64,000 bases of DNA from DAIQNV01 sp038748775 (GCA_038748775.1 JBCDIT010000016.1:1-64000); one strand, 5' to 3'. Shown: positions 43,048 through 52,172, counted from the stretch's first letter. Numbers and translations are program-made. The notes: generated by a model not told the origin, from the letters alone.

Positions 43048-43767
43048 TTGCTTGACCAGATCATCGACCCGTTCGCATTCAGGTCCATCTCACGCTGGGG
43101 CATTCGGACCGGATTTGGAACCGCGTTGTTGGACTCATGTGAGTTGGCAGCGAGTTGCTTGGAAGAGATGAAGACCGGGCGGGTGGGTAGTCGGACAGCA
43201 CGCAATCGATTGCAGGAAGTGTCGTCCGACACATTGGCTGACTTCGTCCTCTCTGATGATCTAGCCAACCCTTGGGTCCCCAGGCCCTTGGCCGGGGGAG
43301 GGCACGAGTTCGTGATGCCAGGCGTTTGCGTGGTCCGACTCAAGGCAATCCACTCGGAAACCCATGCAGTGAGCGGCGCGAACGTTCATACGGGGCTGGG
43401 ATTCCGTTTCGCCCAGCACACAGGTCCGACGTGGAATCAGCAACTTCCGCTCTTCGAGGGGCCTGTGACGCGAGCGATGCTCAGCGGGTGGCGAAAGAGC
43501 CGTGTTACAGAGTTCGCCGATCTCTGCGTACTTACGCTCGGCATGGATATGCGGCCGGATGCGGAGGACGGATGGCGAGGCTGCGTGTTTGAGAACGTGA
43601 TCGTTGCGTACAGAGCGCCCGTGAACCAGACGATTTGGTCATTCTCGGCGCGTGAGTTGCTCGGTCGGACGGTTGCGCAGGTCGAAGATGAGTTGGATCT
43701 GACCCAGCCGGCAACCGTCCGTGTGTTGGATGACGCGGCGGAGCTTCGTCGCAAGTACGGCGCCTAA
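43048..43767 (+). CDS. Unknown protein, first gene of a pair with an XRE-ImmA protein
   Basis: This 239-aa protein belongs to no family I recognise. It begins LDQIIDPFAFRSISRWGIRTG. The C-terminal half holds NVHTGLGFRFAQHTGPTWNQ, a helical region, then VENVIVAYRAPVNQTIWSF-like strands. Start TTG 43048 is strongly supported: AGGAG at 43036-43040 with a 7-nt spacer. An upstream ATG (43012) has no such site. The next gene begins 40 bp downstream after GAGGGGA, so the two are probably one operon. Its base composition is AT-richer than the flanks. A toxin or other effector role beside an XRE-ImmA partner is only inference. Confidence 0.7.
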   Translation: MLDQIIDPFAFRSISRWGIRTGFGTALLDSCELAASCLEEMKTGRVGSRTARNRLQEVSSDTLADFVLSDDLANPWVPRPLAGGGHEFVMPGVCVVRLKAIHSETHAVSGANVHTGLGFRFAQHTGPTWNQQLPLFEGPVTRAMLSGWRKSRVTEFADLCVLTLGMDMRPDAEDGWRGCVFENVIVAYRAPVNQTIWSFSARELLGRTVAQVEDELDLTQPATVRVLDDAAELRRKYGA

Positions 43768-43807
43768 GGCCGATCCGCGTTCATCGCGCGTAGAGGGGAA
43801 CTGAGCG

Positions 43808-44884
43808 ATGATTAACAGTGAGTGGTTTGTAGTTGCGCGCCAAGCCAGCGGCATGTCGCAATCCGCGGTTGCGAAGACGACAGGAATTTCTTCCGCACGG
43901 TTATCGCGGATAGAAAACGGACTGCTCATTCCTGCAGTCCACGAGATTGATGCGATCGCCGCAGCGCTCGGAGTTCGTCGAGAGTTGTTTTCTGACTCGT
44001 CGACGATCCGTGGGCCTGGGACGTCAGTCGTCCACCATCGCGCGCTTCGTCGGGCCCGACGTCGCGATGTCGAGCGCGTGCATGCGAGAATGGCGCTTTT
44101 TGATTTGCAGTTGAGACGACTGCTTCGGCATGTTGAGCCGGAACACGACGGCGAGTTGATACCCGATCTGTCGATTGCAACGTTCGACGATGATGGGGCC
44201 GAGATTGCCCGCGAAGCGAGGTCGATCTTGCGGTTACCACCCGGACCCGTAAAAACTCCAAGTCGTGTCATTGAACGAAGCGGTGGAATAGTCGTTGAAG
44301 CCCGGTTCTTGACGGACGCTGTGAGCGCCATCTATCGCCTTACGCCAGAGCTTCCCCCGATGTTCTTTATCAACTATGTACACCCTGGCGATCGAACTCG
44401 CTTTAGCCTTGCCCATGAATTGGGGCATGCAGTAATGCACCGTCACATTGGAGCTGATGATGATCGGGTCGAACAACAGGCGGATGCATTTGCTGGCGAG
44501 TTTCTTGTTCCCAGAGACTGGTTGGTCGATCGTGTCCGTTCCGCGGTTACGGTCTCGCTGCTGTGTGATCTCAAGCAGGAAACTGGATTTTCGATTGCGA
44601 TGCTCGCGCGGCAGACAGCCAACGCTGGATTGATCAGCCCGCGACGTTTTCAGAACATCATGATCGAGTTGTCGAAGCGAGGGTGGCGAACCAGAGAACC
44701 AATCGACGTTCCTCGTGAAACTCCGGAGTTGTTTAGAGGCATGGTCGGGTCACTGCGGCACGACCTCGGTTACCAGCAGGCCGAGATTGAGCACGTATTG
44801 CTCCGCGACGATCGCGCACGACAAGACGACGAGTTCCTGGTTGCGATTTCGGACGATGACGGTCCTCGATTGCGACTCGTTTAA
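43808..44884 (+). CDS. XRE-domain ImmA/IrrE-family metallopeptidase
   Basis: This 358-aa protein has a helix-turn-helix (XRE) domain at about residues 6-60 (RQASGMSQSAVAKTTGISSARLSRIENG). The ImmA/IrrE zinc-peptidase domain has HELGH at 203-207 in FSLAHELGHAVMH, and the third ligand lies in VEQQADAFAGEFLVP near 221-235. Homologues cleave or control repressors (ImmA of ICEBs1, IrrE/DdrO of Deinococcus) or form toxin-antitoxin pairs. It follows the unknown gene by 40 bp with a GAGGGGA ribosome binding site. Its TAA stop touches the start of the icd remnant, so it lies at the edge of that duplication. A tail of about 90 residues has no recognised domain. Confidence 0.9.
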   Translation: MINSEWFVVARQASGMSQSAVAKTTGISSARLSRIENGLLIPAVHEIDAIAAALGVRRELFSDSSTIRGPGTSVVHHRALRRARRRDVERVHARMALFDLQLRRLLRHVEPEHDGELIPDLSIATFDDDGAEIAREARSILRLPPGPVKTPSRVIERSGGIVVEARFLTDAVSAIYRLTPELPPMFFINYVHPGDRTRFSLAHELGHAVMHRHIGADDDRVEQQADAFAGEFLVPRDWLVDRVRSAVTVSLLCDLKQETGFSIAMLARQTANAGLISPRRFQNIMIELSKRGWRTREPIDVPRETPELFRGMVGSLRHDLGYQQAEIEHVLLRDDRARQDDEFLVAISDDDGPRLRLV

Positions 44885-45122
44885 CCCATGTGCTTCACAA
44901 TCGCCGCCCCGAACTCCGAGCATTTCAGAAGCGTCGCACCCTCCATCAATCGCTCGAAGTCGTAGGTCACCGTCTTCGCCGTGATCACCCCCTCGATCCC
45001 CTTCACAATCAGGTCCGCGGCCTCCTGTCAGCCTATGTGCTCGAGCACCAAGACACCCGAGAGGATGACCGAGCCAGGGTGCACCTTGTCCTGGCCAACG
45101 CACTTAGGGGACGTGCCGCCGG
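44881..45122 (-). pseudogene. icd': Decayed duplicate of the 3' end of icd
   Basis: These 240 bases align without gaps to the 3' end of the intact icd gene (46155-46396), offset by exactly 1274 bp. I count about 36 differences by eye, close to 85% identity. Many differences are at third codon positions, but the in-frame Trp codon of the H-M-G-W-Q-E segment is a TGA here. It keeps the last codons (K-H-M-G then TAA) and ends with no start or 5' part, so it cannot encode isocitrate dehydrogenase. It is either a displaced 3' end left after an insertion into icd or a relic of tandem duplication. Confidence 0.88.
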
Positions 45123-45200
45123 CGGGCGTGCGCGCTGTTCCTCAACGACAACGGCCCGAGCCTGGGCCCGGGCCGCGTCGGTGGCGTTTGAGTTGTGCGA

Positions 45201-45983
45201 TCAGCGGCGGCGGCGGGCGGCGGTGAGGCCGGCGAGGGCGAGGGCGGTGGCTCCGCTGGGGGGCGGGACGGTGGCGAAGAACTCGAATCCCTGGTGGAAG
45301 CCGATGTTGGCGTATCCGGCGGGGACGGAGCCGTCGCCGGTGAAGGGGACGAAGACCTCGACGGGGCTTCCGGCGTTGACGGCGGCGACCTGGACTTCCA
45401 CGCCGCTGAAGCCGGGGCTGGGCAGGAAGGCGTTGAACTCGAGGGCGAGGCCGGTGCGGATGGAGAAGGCGATGTCGGCGGACGAGACGGTGATGATGAA
45501 GCCGTCGGCCTGGCCGCCGCGGGTGTAGTCGACGCTCTGTCCGTGGCCGCGGCGTTCGAGGGTGCCGACCTGGGTGTCGTTGCCCCCTGGCGCCGATGAC
45601 GTGGCTATCTCCTGCCAGGACATGGCGGCTCGGAAGATGTCGGCGTCGTTTCGCGACGTGATACGGAAGGTGCCGTCGTTGACTTCGACGGACTGGTCGA
45701 CGGGGGCGCCGGTGAAGGCGTTGGTGGCGTTGTTGACAAAGAAGGAACCAACGAGGCGGTGGCCACCGAACTCGGCGGGGCCGGCGAGCGTCGTGGTGGC
45801 GGCGACCGAGGTGGCTGGCTGGACCGGTGCCATTTCGGTGAAGACGTTGCCGGCGGAGAAGTCGTCGATGAGATCGAGCTTCGTGCCGTTTGAATTGCCG
45901 AAGTGGATCGACTGGATTTCGATCGTCGCGGCGTGTGCGGGCGCAACGATCGCCAGGACGGACATGACAACTGCTCGGTGCAT
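45201..45983 (-). CDS. PEP-CTERM exported protein between the two icd copies
   Basis: This 260-aa protein has a signal peptide (RAVVMSVLAIVAPAHAA), an Asn/Ser/Gly/Thr-rich beta body and a C-terminal tail T-V-P-P-P-S-G-A-T-A-L-A-L-A-G-L-T-A-A-RRRR. It lies inside the 1274-bp segment bounded by the intact icd 3' end and its decayed copy, with a strong hairpin on the icd side, so it may have arrived with that segment. Start ATG 45983 follows GGAGAGAGACCC. Function unknown. Confidence 0.83.
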   Translation of the reverse strand: MHRAVVMSVLAIVAPAHAATIEIQSIHFGNSNGTKLDLIDDFSAGNVFTEMAPVQPATSVAATTTLAGPAEFGGHRLVGSFFVNNATNAFTGAPVDQSVEVNDGTFRITSRNDADIFRAAMSWQEIATSSAPGGNDTQVGTLERRGHGQSVDYTRGGQADGFIITVSSADIAFSIRTGLALEFNAFLPSPGFSGVEVQVAAVNAGSPVEVFVPFTGDGSVPAGYANIGFHQGFEFFATVPPPSGATALALAGLTAARRRR

Positions 45984-46059
45984 GGGTCTCTCTCCTTGGT
46001 CTGTGCTCTCTCTGCGACTCTCTTCGTCCGCCTTGGGAGGCAGACTGTGCGGCGAATAT

Positions 46060-46107
46060 AGCAACCCCCGTTCCGGGATGCAGGGGTATCCCGAGACGGG
46101 GGTTGCT
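46060..46107 (-). terminator. Strong compound hairpin downstream of icd
   Basis: Outer stem AGCAACCCCCGT/ACGGGGGTTGCT (12 bp, perfect) and inner stem CGGGAT/ATCCCG around an 8-nt loop, separated by 2-nt bulges. It lies 48 bp after the icd stop, before the leftward PEP-CTERM gene. It is the strongest hairpin in the window and the likely icd terminator. The T-tract on the icd strand is weak (ATATTC follows). Confidence 0.72.
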
Positions 46108-46154
46108 GTTGACGGGTGGATCCGTGTTGGCTGGTTGGCGCGGTCGGGCTGTGA

Positions 46155-47387
46155 TCAGCCCATGTGCTTCACAATCGCCGCCCCAAACTCCGAGCACTTC
46201 AAGAGCGTTGCTCCCTCCATCAACCGCTCGAAGTCGTAGGTCACCGTCTTGGCGGTGATCGCACCCTCGATGCCCTTGACGATCAGGTCCGCGGCTTCTT
46301 GCCAGCCCATGTGTTCGAGCATGAGGACTCCCGAGAGGATGACGGAGCCGGGGTTGACCTTGTCCTGGCCGGCGTACTTGGGGGCCGTGCCGTGGGTGGC
46401 TTCGAAGATCGCGTGCCCGGTGTCGTAGTTGATGTTGGCTCCGGGTGCGATGCCGATGCCTCCGACGCAGGCGGCCAGCGCATCCGAGATGTAGTCGCCA
46501 TTGAGGTTCATGGTCGCGATGACCGAGTACTCCGCGGGGCGGGTGAGGATCTGCTGGAGGAAGGCGTCGGCGATGACGTCCTTGATGACGATGTCCTTGC
46601 CGGTCTTCGGGTTCTTGAGCGTGTGCCAGGGGCCTCCGTCGAGCGGGGTGGCGCCGAAGTGCTCGGCGCTGACCTCGTAGCCCCATTGCATGAAGGCACC
46701 CTCGGTGAACTTCATGATGTTGCCCTTGTGCACCAGCGTGACCGAGGGCTTGTCGTGGTCGATGGCGTATTGGATGGCGGCGCGGACGATGCGCTCGGTG
46801 CCTTCCTGTGACACCGGCTTGATGCCGATGCCGGCGGTCTCGGGGAAGCGGACCTTCTTGAAGCGGTCGGGGAAGGCCTCGGCCAGCATCGCCTTGAACT
46901 TCTTGTTGTCGTCCGTCCCCTGCTCGAACTCGATGCCGGCGTAGATGTCTTCGGAGTTCTCACGGAAGATGACCATGTCGGTCTTCTCCGGGTGCACGAC
47001 CGGGCTGGGCACGCCCTTGAAGTAGCGGACGGGGCGGAGGCAGGTGTACAGGTCGAGGATCTGACGCAACGCGACGTTCAGCGAGCGGATGCCTCCGCCG
47101 GTGGGGGTGGTCAGCGGGCCTTTGATGCCGACGAGGTACTTCTTGAAGTCGTCGAGCGTCGCCTGGGGCAGCCAGTCGCCGGTCGCGTTGTGCGATTTCT
47201 CGCCGGCCGCGACTTCGTGCCAGTGGATCTTCTTGGCGCCGCCGTAGGCCTTCTCGACCGCGGCGTCGAAGACCATGACCGAGGCGTTCCAGATGTCGGG
47301 CCCGGTGCCGTCGCCCTCGATGAAGGGGATGATGGGGTCGTTGGGGACCTGGAGGCCGGCGTCGGTCATGGTGATGGGGCTTGGCAT
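46155..47387 (-). CDS. icd: NADP-dependent isocitrate dehydrogenase
   Basis: Icd oxidatively decarboxylates isocitrate to 2-oxoglutarate in the TCA cycle. The 410-aa protein shows IPFIEGDGTGPDIWNAS near residue 20 and TPTGGGIRSLNVALRQILDLYTCLRPVRYFKG near 95-125 (Ser and Arg phosphate/substrate ligands). DMVIFRENSEDIYAGIEFE lies near 138, Lys in VTLVHKGNIMKFTEGAF near 222, and SVIATMNLNGDYISDALAACVGG near 285 (catalytic Asp). The C-terminus KHMG and the last 80 codons are duplicated in decayed form 1274 bp away. The gene is intact. A 168-bp divergent gap separates it from the symporter gene. Confidence 0.96.
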   Translation of the reverse strand: MPSPITMTDAGLQVPNDPIIPFIEGDGTGPDIWNASVMVFDAAVEKAYGGAKKIHWHEVAAGEKSHNATGDWLPQATLDDFKKYLVGIKGPLTTPTGGGIRSLNVALRQILDLYTCLRPVRYFKGVPSPVVHPEKTDMVIFRENSEDIYAGIEFEQGTDDNKKFKAMLAEAFPDRFKKVRFPETAGIGIKPVSQEGTERIVRAAIQYAIDHDKPSVTLVHKGNIMKFTEGAFMQWGYEVSAEHFGATPLDGGPWHTLKNPKTGKDIVIKDVIADAFLQQILTRPAEYSVIATMNLNGDYISDALAACVGGIGIAPGANINYDTGHAIFEATHGTAPKYAGQDKVNPGSVILSGVLMLEHMGWQEAADLIVKGIEGAITAKTVTYDFERLMEGATLLKCSEFGAAIVKHMG

Positions 47388-47555
47388 GGTTTCGGGCTCT
47401 TCTGGGGTGTAGTGATTTGGTTCTTGCGTCGCCCACTGTAGGAGCGGATCGTCGGGAGTTGGGCCGTGCGGGGTGTGCAGATCGGGGCGGGCGGGTGCGC
47501 CGCGGTGGACCGCTTGCGCTTGCTGTTTCAGGACACGCGACTACAGTTTGATACG

Positions 47556-49061
47556 ATGACCGAACAGCCGACCCGCTCGCGGGCTCTCCGGCGCGTCCAG
47601 GGGCGCGAAGACTGGTCGCTTCTCGAAGAGCTGAACCACGTTCATTGGTGGCTGATCATTTCGATGGCGCTGGGGCCGGCGCTCGGGGTGTTGACGTTCT
47701 GGATCTTGGGGTCTCGCGCGGCGGATCTCGGTCTGACGAGCGACGGCGTCGTGATGGCGGGCATCTTCGTGCTCGCGGTGTGGTACTGGGTCAGCGGGGC
47801 GATCCCTCCGTTCGCGACGGGGATCGTGGTGATCGCGCTGTGCGCGTATCTGCTCGGGCTTCCTGCGGAATTGGGGCGGCCGTTCGGGCTGACCGGGGCG
47901 GGGTCCGCGGTGACAGGATGGCGCGAGTTCGTGGAGGTCGCCGCGGCGCCGGTGATCATTCTGATGCTGGGCGGCTTCACGCTCGGGGCGGCGTCGCACA
48001 AGCACGGTCTTGACGCGATGCTCGCGCGCGGTTTGCTCACGGTGTTCCGAGGCGGCCCGCGGCGGTTGATTCTGGGGGTGCTGCTGATCACGGCGGTGCT
48101 GAGCATGTGGATGAGCAACACAGCGACCGCGGCGATGATGGTGACGCTGGTGACGCCGATCGCGCTTCGTTCGCCCGAGGGATCTGCGATGCGGCGTGGG
48201 CTGCTGCTGGCGGTTCCGCTCGGGGCGAACATCGGGGGGATGGGGACGCCGATCGGCACGCCTCCGAACGCGATCGCGTTCAGCTTGCTCCGCGCCGAGG
48301 GCGTTGAGATCAGCTTCCTCGGGTGGATGACCTTCGCGCTGCCGGTTGCGATGGTCTTGCTCGCGACGGCGTGGGTCTTCCTCGCGTTCGGGATGGGGAA
48401 GTTCGGAGACGAAGCCGCCGACGTCGAATCGGATCAGGAATCCGAGGTTGAGTCGGTGTGGACTGCGCGTCGGATCGTTGTCGCGTTGACCTTCGTTGCG
48501 ACGATTGTGCTTTGGGTGACGGGTCGCTGGACCGGCATCCACATGGCGCTGGCGGCGGTTTTGCCGATCGCGGTTTTTCCCGCGTTTCGGATCCTCGATC
48601 GGCACGATATCAACACGCTGGATTGGGACATCGTGTTGCTGATGGCCGGCGGGCTAGCGCTCGGTGCAGGGATGTCGCAGACGGGGCTCGCGGGGTGGAT
48701 CGTGGAGAGCCTGCCCCTGCAGAGTTTGGCGCCGGCGTTGTCGCTCGCGGTGTTTGTGGTGCTGACGACGATGCTCGCAACGTTTATGAGCAACACGGCG
48801 GCGGCGAACCTTGTGCTTCCGATCGCGATCGGCGTGGCTGGGGCGAGCGCTGCGCTCGGGGTGCCTCAGATCGGTGTGGCGGTGGCGCTCGCGGCGTCGG
48901 TCGGGATGGCGCTCCCGGTGTCGACGCCTCCGAATGCGATCGCGTTCGCGACGGGGCACGTTCGAACCGGTGAGTTCATCCGCTCGGCGGTGCTGATCGA
49001 CGCGACGGCGTTCGTGTTGATCATGGGTGTGGCGCTTTACGCGCTGCCGCATCTGGTCTGA
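47556..49061 (+). CDS. DASS (SLC13)-family anion:sodium symporter
   Basis: This protein of about 501 aa has ten or more hydrophobic segments. It carries both halves of the DASS signature: MSNTATAAMM then IGTPPNAIAFSLL in the N-half, and MSNTAAANLVLPIA then VSTPPNAIAFATG in the C-half (SNT and TPPNAIA substrate-binding motifs). Homologues co-transport Na+ with dicarboxylates, citrate or sulfate. The start ATG 47556 has no clear ribosome binding site; the frame opens at 47466. It is next to icd, which uses the related C6/C5 acids, and the divergent arrangement suggests functional association. Confidence 0.92.
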   Translation: MTEQPTRSRALRRVQGREDWSLLEELNHVHWWLIISMALGPALGVLTFWILGSRAADLGLTSDGVVMAGIFVLAVWYWVSGAIPPFATGIVVIALCAYLLGLPAELGRPFGLTGAGSAVTGWREFVEVAAAPVIILMLGGFTLGAASHKHGLDAMLARGLLTVFRGGPRRLILGVLLITAVLSMWMSNTATAAMMVTLVTPIALRSPEGSAMRRGLLLAVPLGANIGGMGTPIGTPPNAIAFSLLRAEGVEISFLGWMTFALPVAMVLLATAWVFLAFGMGKFGDEAADVESDQESEVESVWTARRIVVALTFVATIVLWVTGRWTGIHMALAAVLPIAVFPAFRILDRHDINTLDWDIVLLMAGGLALGAGMSQTGLAGWIVESLPLQSLAPALSLAVFVVLTTMLATFMSNTAAANLVLPIAIGVAGASAALGVPQIGVAVALAASVGMALPVSTPPNAIAFATGHVRTGEFIRSAVLIDATAFVLIMGVALYALPHLV

Positions 49062-49157
49062 GGTGTGCCCGGGCGTGGTGGTCGTCGTTGTTCGCGCGTG
49101 TCCACGGACTCCTTAGAGATCGTCCTGGTGATTTCGTTTGCGATGTATCGAGCGCGG

Positions 49158-52100
49158 TCAGCGCGTCGCGGTCGGCGCAAAGAGTGACTTTCCGGCGGTG
49201 CTCGTCCGGAGCGCAAACAGCGTGAACGCGCCGACGATGACCGCCGGCGTGAGGGCCGACGGGGCCCACCATTGGTCGTAGGGCGCTAAGTCGACGAAGT
49301 AGCTGAGCAGGGTCATCGAGGTGATCGTCGCGGCGGCCGCGAGCAGACCGACGCGGTCGAGCACGACGAGGACGAGCGTGACGCCGGCGAGCATCGCGAT
49401 GCGGTCGAGCGGGCCTTGGTTGGGTGCGACGAGCGACTGGGCGGCGACGAGCACCACGACGATCGCGATCGCCGGCCAGCGGCGTTTGACCTTGAGCAGC
49501 CCGAGCAGCACCATCACGATGAGGACGACGAACGCGAGGGCCGCCGCGTTGATGAGTCCGACCGCGACCTGGGCGAGGCTCAGGCCCAGCATGTCTCGCA
49601 TCCCGGTAAGCCCGCTCATCGTCCCGTTCATCGTTGGGAGACCGGTGTCGGCGCCGATCGAGGGCGCGAGGATCGGAGCGAAGAACTGGGCGAGAGACGC
49701 CGCCAGCCGGACGGCGACGCCGGCCGCGATCCCGAGGAGCAGGTCGCGGCCGATCATCGGGTCGGTGTACGCCCCTCCGAACAGACGCGTCCACGAGACC
49801 AGCGACCCGGGCCAGCGCGATCTCGCGAGCGGCTCGACCGCGATGTAGCACGCGATGAGCACGAGCGCGAAGCCGAGCCCATAGGCATAGAGCGGGAACG
49901 GACCGACGAACGCCTCGAACGTGATGATCGAAACATCGGCGCCCAACGCCGCGGAGAGTGTTGTAAACCCGAAGACGGTGAGGCCCAGCGTTGTCGCACG
50001 CCGGAGGTCGCACCGCCCGAGGCGATAGTTGCGATAGGCCATGACGCCGGCGACAACGGTGATGATGAGGAAGACCAGCAGCCTCGCGATGCCGGCGATG
50101 TACTGGACGACGACCGAGTCGGCGTTGATGCGGGCCGGGGGCGGCGCGTCGGGGGCGTTGGGCGACTCGAGGTGCCTCGGGGGTGTTTCGCCGAAGAAAT
50201 CTTGGCCCGGGGCTTTGGTTTCGGGTTCCTCGGGTTGTGTGCTCGCCTCAGTCGGGCTGCTTTCACCCGGTTGCGTTGCGCCGTCCGATGGGGCTCCGCC
50301 GTCTGCCTCGGGTCGGGCTTGGATTCTCGCCTCGGGTGCAGGGTCGGCACGCCATATCGAGAACTCAACGATGCGGCCATCGGCGGCCCCGGCGAACACC
50401 TCGATCTCGTGCTCGGGCAGGACCGCTTCCGGGTCGGGCCAGACGCCTCGCCAGCCGCGGCGAACGTCGGCGTCCGCCCCGTCGCGGCGGATGGTCTCGG
50501 TCGGCTCGAAGAGCGAGACGTCGAGCCCCGCTGCCTCGAACGCGATCGACCAGTCGGGCTCTTGGGTCGATGGGATCCGGTCGTCGCCCCTGACCTCGGT
50601 CTGCGGGATGACTTTCAGAGATTGCAGGCGACGCTGCCCGTCGAGCATTATCTGGACCGCGCCCGGACCGACCGGGGCCGGGTCGGTCTGGTCGACGACG
50701 TAGGCGGGGTTGATCGGGCTGAACCCGTCGGGCTCAAGGCGCAGCCAGAAGAGCAACGGGTCAGCGGTGGGCTCGGAGAGCGCATCCCACGAGTCGAGGT
50801 CTTCGGTCGAGATCGCGGTCGCGACACGGGCAAGCGTGTTGCCCGAGTAGTTCCACCCGGTGCGGATCGGGGCGTCGTCGGGCACGCTATGCCCGAGCGA
50901 TTCGAGCACTTCGAGCGCCGTTTCTTCCATCAACACCGGCGCCGAGGGCGCGGACGCGGTGGTGAGCAGCGTCGTCCCGTTGCCCAGCAGGACAGAGAGC
51001 GCCGTGAAGACGATGATTGCGCCGGTCAACGCCATCGCGATGGCTGGCTTCAGCGCGCCCTTGCCGCCCGAGGCGGCGATGAGTTCCGGGCTGGGTGTTT
51101 CGCCCGCCGCGATCGCGGCCGCGACGGGGTCGGCGCCGGGCAAGGCCGCGGCGACCGCCAGGGCGGACGCGGGGCGGTCAGCGGGGTCGGTCTCGGTGCA
51201 CCGTTCGACGAGCGCAGCGAGCGCCGGGTCGATGCCTCGGGTGCTGATCGAACTCAGTCCCACCGGGGTCGCGGTCGCTTCCCGCAGGGTCCTGAGCTCT
51301 GCGTAGCTCTTGGCGTCCCAGGCGGGCTTGCCGGTGAGGGTCTCGAAGATGACGAGCCCGAGGGCGTAGATGTCCGACGCCTTGCTGACGGCCCGCCCTT
51401 CGAACTGTTCGGGCGCCATGTAGGCGGGCGTGCCGGCGTTGGCCTCGGCGCCCGTCGTCACGTCACCGAACGCTCCGTCGCCGAATGCCCCTTCGCCGAA
51501 CGCGCCTTCATCGATGGCCGCGATCCCGAAGTCGGTGAGTCGGACGTTGCCCCGCCCGTCGAGCATGACGTTGGCCGGCTTCAGGTCGCGGTGGATCACG
51601 CCCTGATCGTGAGCCGCGGCGAGCGCGGCGCAGAGCTGGCGAGCGACGTCGATCGCCTTGTCTTGGGGCAGCTTGCCGATGCGCCGGAGCAACGTCTGCA
51701 GGTCTTCCCCGTCGACGTACTCCATCGAGATGAACAGGTCGCCCCCCTGGTCGTCGGGGAGGCGGGCGATGTCGTGGATACGGCAGACGTTCTTGTGCGA
51801 GATACCCCGGGCCATTCGAACCTCGGCCCGGACACGCTCGGTCAGGTTGGCGTCGGCGGCGACGTGGCTGGGCAGCAGCTTGATCGCCACCGACTGGGCG
51901 AGCTCGAGGTCATCGGCCCGGTAGACCTCGCCCATACCGCCTCGACCCAGGAAGGCGACGACGCGGTAGCGTCCGGCGAGGGTGTCGCCTGGGTTGAAGC
52001 GTTGCGTCCGGATTAGGGATGGATCGCCAGCGGTGGCGCTGGCTTGGGTGGTGCGGGCGGGGCCCGGCGCGGGGTTGGGCGTCGAACCCGGGTTCTCGGG

Positions 52101-52172
52101 TGGCGTAGTACCTTCCCCGGGGATCGGCGTGGGGTCTTGGGTTTCGTCGATTTCTCGGGGCACCGGACTCAT
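49158..52172 (-). CDS. Hanks-type Ser/Thr kinase with large membrane C-terminal region
   Basis: This 1004-aa protein has a Pro/Thr-rich N-terminus, then a full kinase domain: GRGGMGEVY near residue 77, Lys98, HRDLKPAN at 194-201, DFG at 214-216. A proline-rich linker and a polar extracytoplasmic-like domain follow. The last third has about eight hydrophobic segments (for example IARLLVFLIITVVAGVMAY). The activation segment is abnormal: between DFG and GTPAYMAPEQ there is a tandem run GAFG(E/D) repeated three times (residues 223-237). It probably senses a membrane signal and phosphorylates cytoplasmic targets. Divergent from the next gene cluster with a 227-bp gap. Confidence 0.88.
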   Translation of the reverse strand: MSPVPREIDETQDPTPIPGEGTTPPENPGSTPNPAPGPARTTQASATAGDPSLIRTQRFNPGDTLAGRYRVVAFLGRGGMGEVYRADDLELAQSVAIKLLPSHVAADANLTERVRAEVRMARGISHKNVCRIHDIARLPDDQGGDLFISMEYVDGEDLQTLLRRIGKLPQDKAIDVARQLCAALAAAHDQGVIHRDLKPANVMLDGRGNVRLTDFGIAAIDEGAFGEGAFGDGAFGDVTTGAEANAGTPAYMAPEQFEGRAVSKASDIYALGLVIFETLTGKPAWDAKSYAELRTLREATATPVGLSSISTRGIDPALAALVERCTETDPADRPASALAVAAALPGADPVAAAIAAGETPSPELIAASGGKGALKPAIAMALTGAIIVFTALSVLLGNGTTLLTTASAPSAPVLMEETALEVLESLGHSVPDDAPIRTGWNYSGNTLARVATAISTEDLDSWDALSEPTADPLLFWLRLEPDGFSPINPAYVVDQTDPAPVGPGAVQIMLDGQRRLQSLKVIPQTEVRGDDRIPSTQEPDWSIAFEAAGLDVSLFEPTETIRRDGADADVRRGWRGVWPDPEAVLPEHEIEVFAGAADGRIVEFSIWRADPAPEARIQARPEADGGAPSDGATQPGESSPTEASTQPEEPETKAPGQDFFGETPPRHLESPNAPDAPPPARINADSVVVQYIAGIARLLVFLIITVVAGVMAYRNYRLGRCDLRRATTLGLTVFGFTTLSAALGADVSIITFEAFVGPFPLYAYGLGFALVLIACYIAVEPLARSRWPGSLVSWTRLFGGAYTDPMIGRDLLLGIAAGVAVRLAASLAQFFAPILAPSIGADTGLPTMNGTMSGLTGMRDMLGLSLAQVAVGLINAAALAFVVLIVMVLLGLLKVKRRWPAIAIVVVLVAAQSLVAPNQGPLDRIAMLAGVTLVLVVLDRVGLLAAAATITSMTLLSYFVDLAPYDQWWAPSALTPAVIVGAFTLFALRTSTAGKSLFAPTATR

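Noticed and set aside
45142..46686. A 514-codon minus frame spanning icd and the PEP-CTERM gene.
   Set aside because: It is in another frame of two real genes and made of Arg/His/Pro-rich low-complexity sequence with no domain.
49416..52016. A long plus-strand open frame of 866 codons opposite the membrane kinase gene.
   Set aside because: It is the antisense shadow of a real kinase with clear catalytic motifs; it has no recognisable domain and is very Arg/Gly-rich, as expected from high-GC complement.
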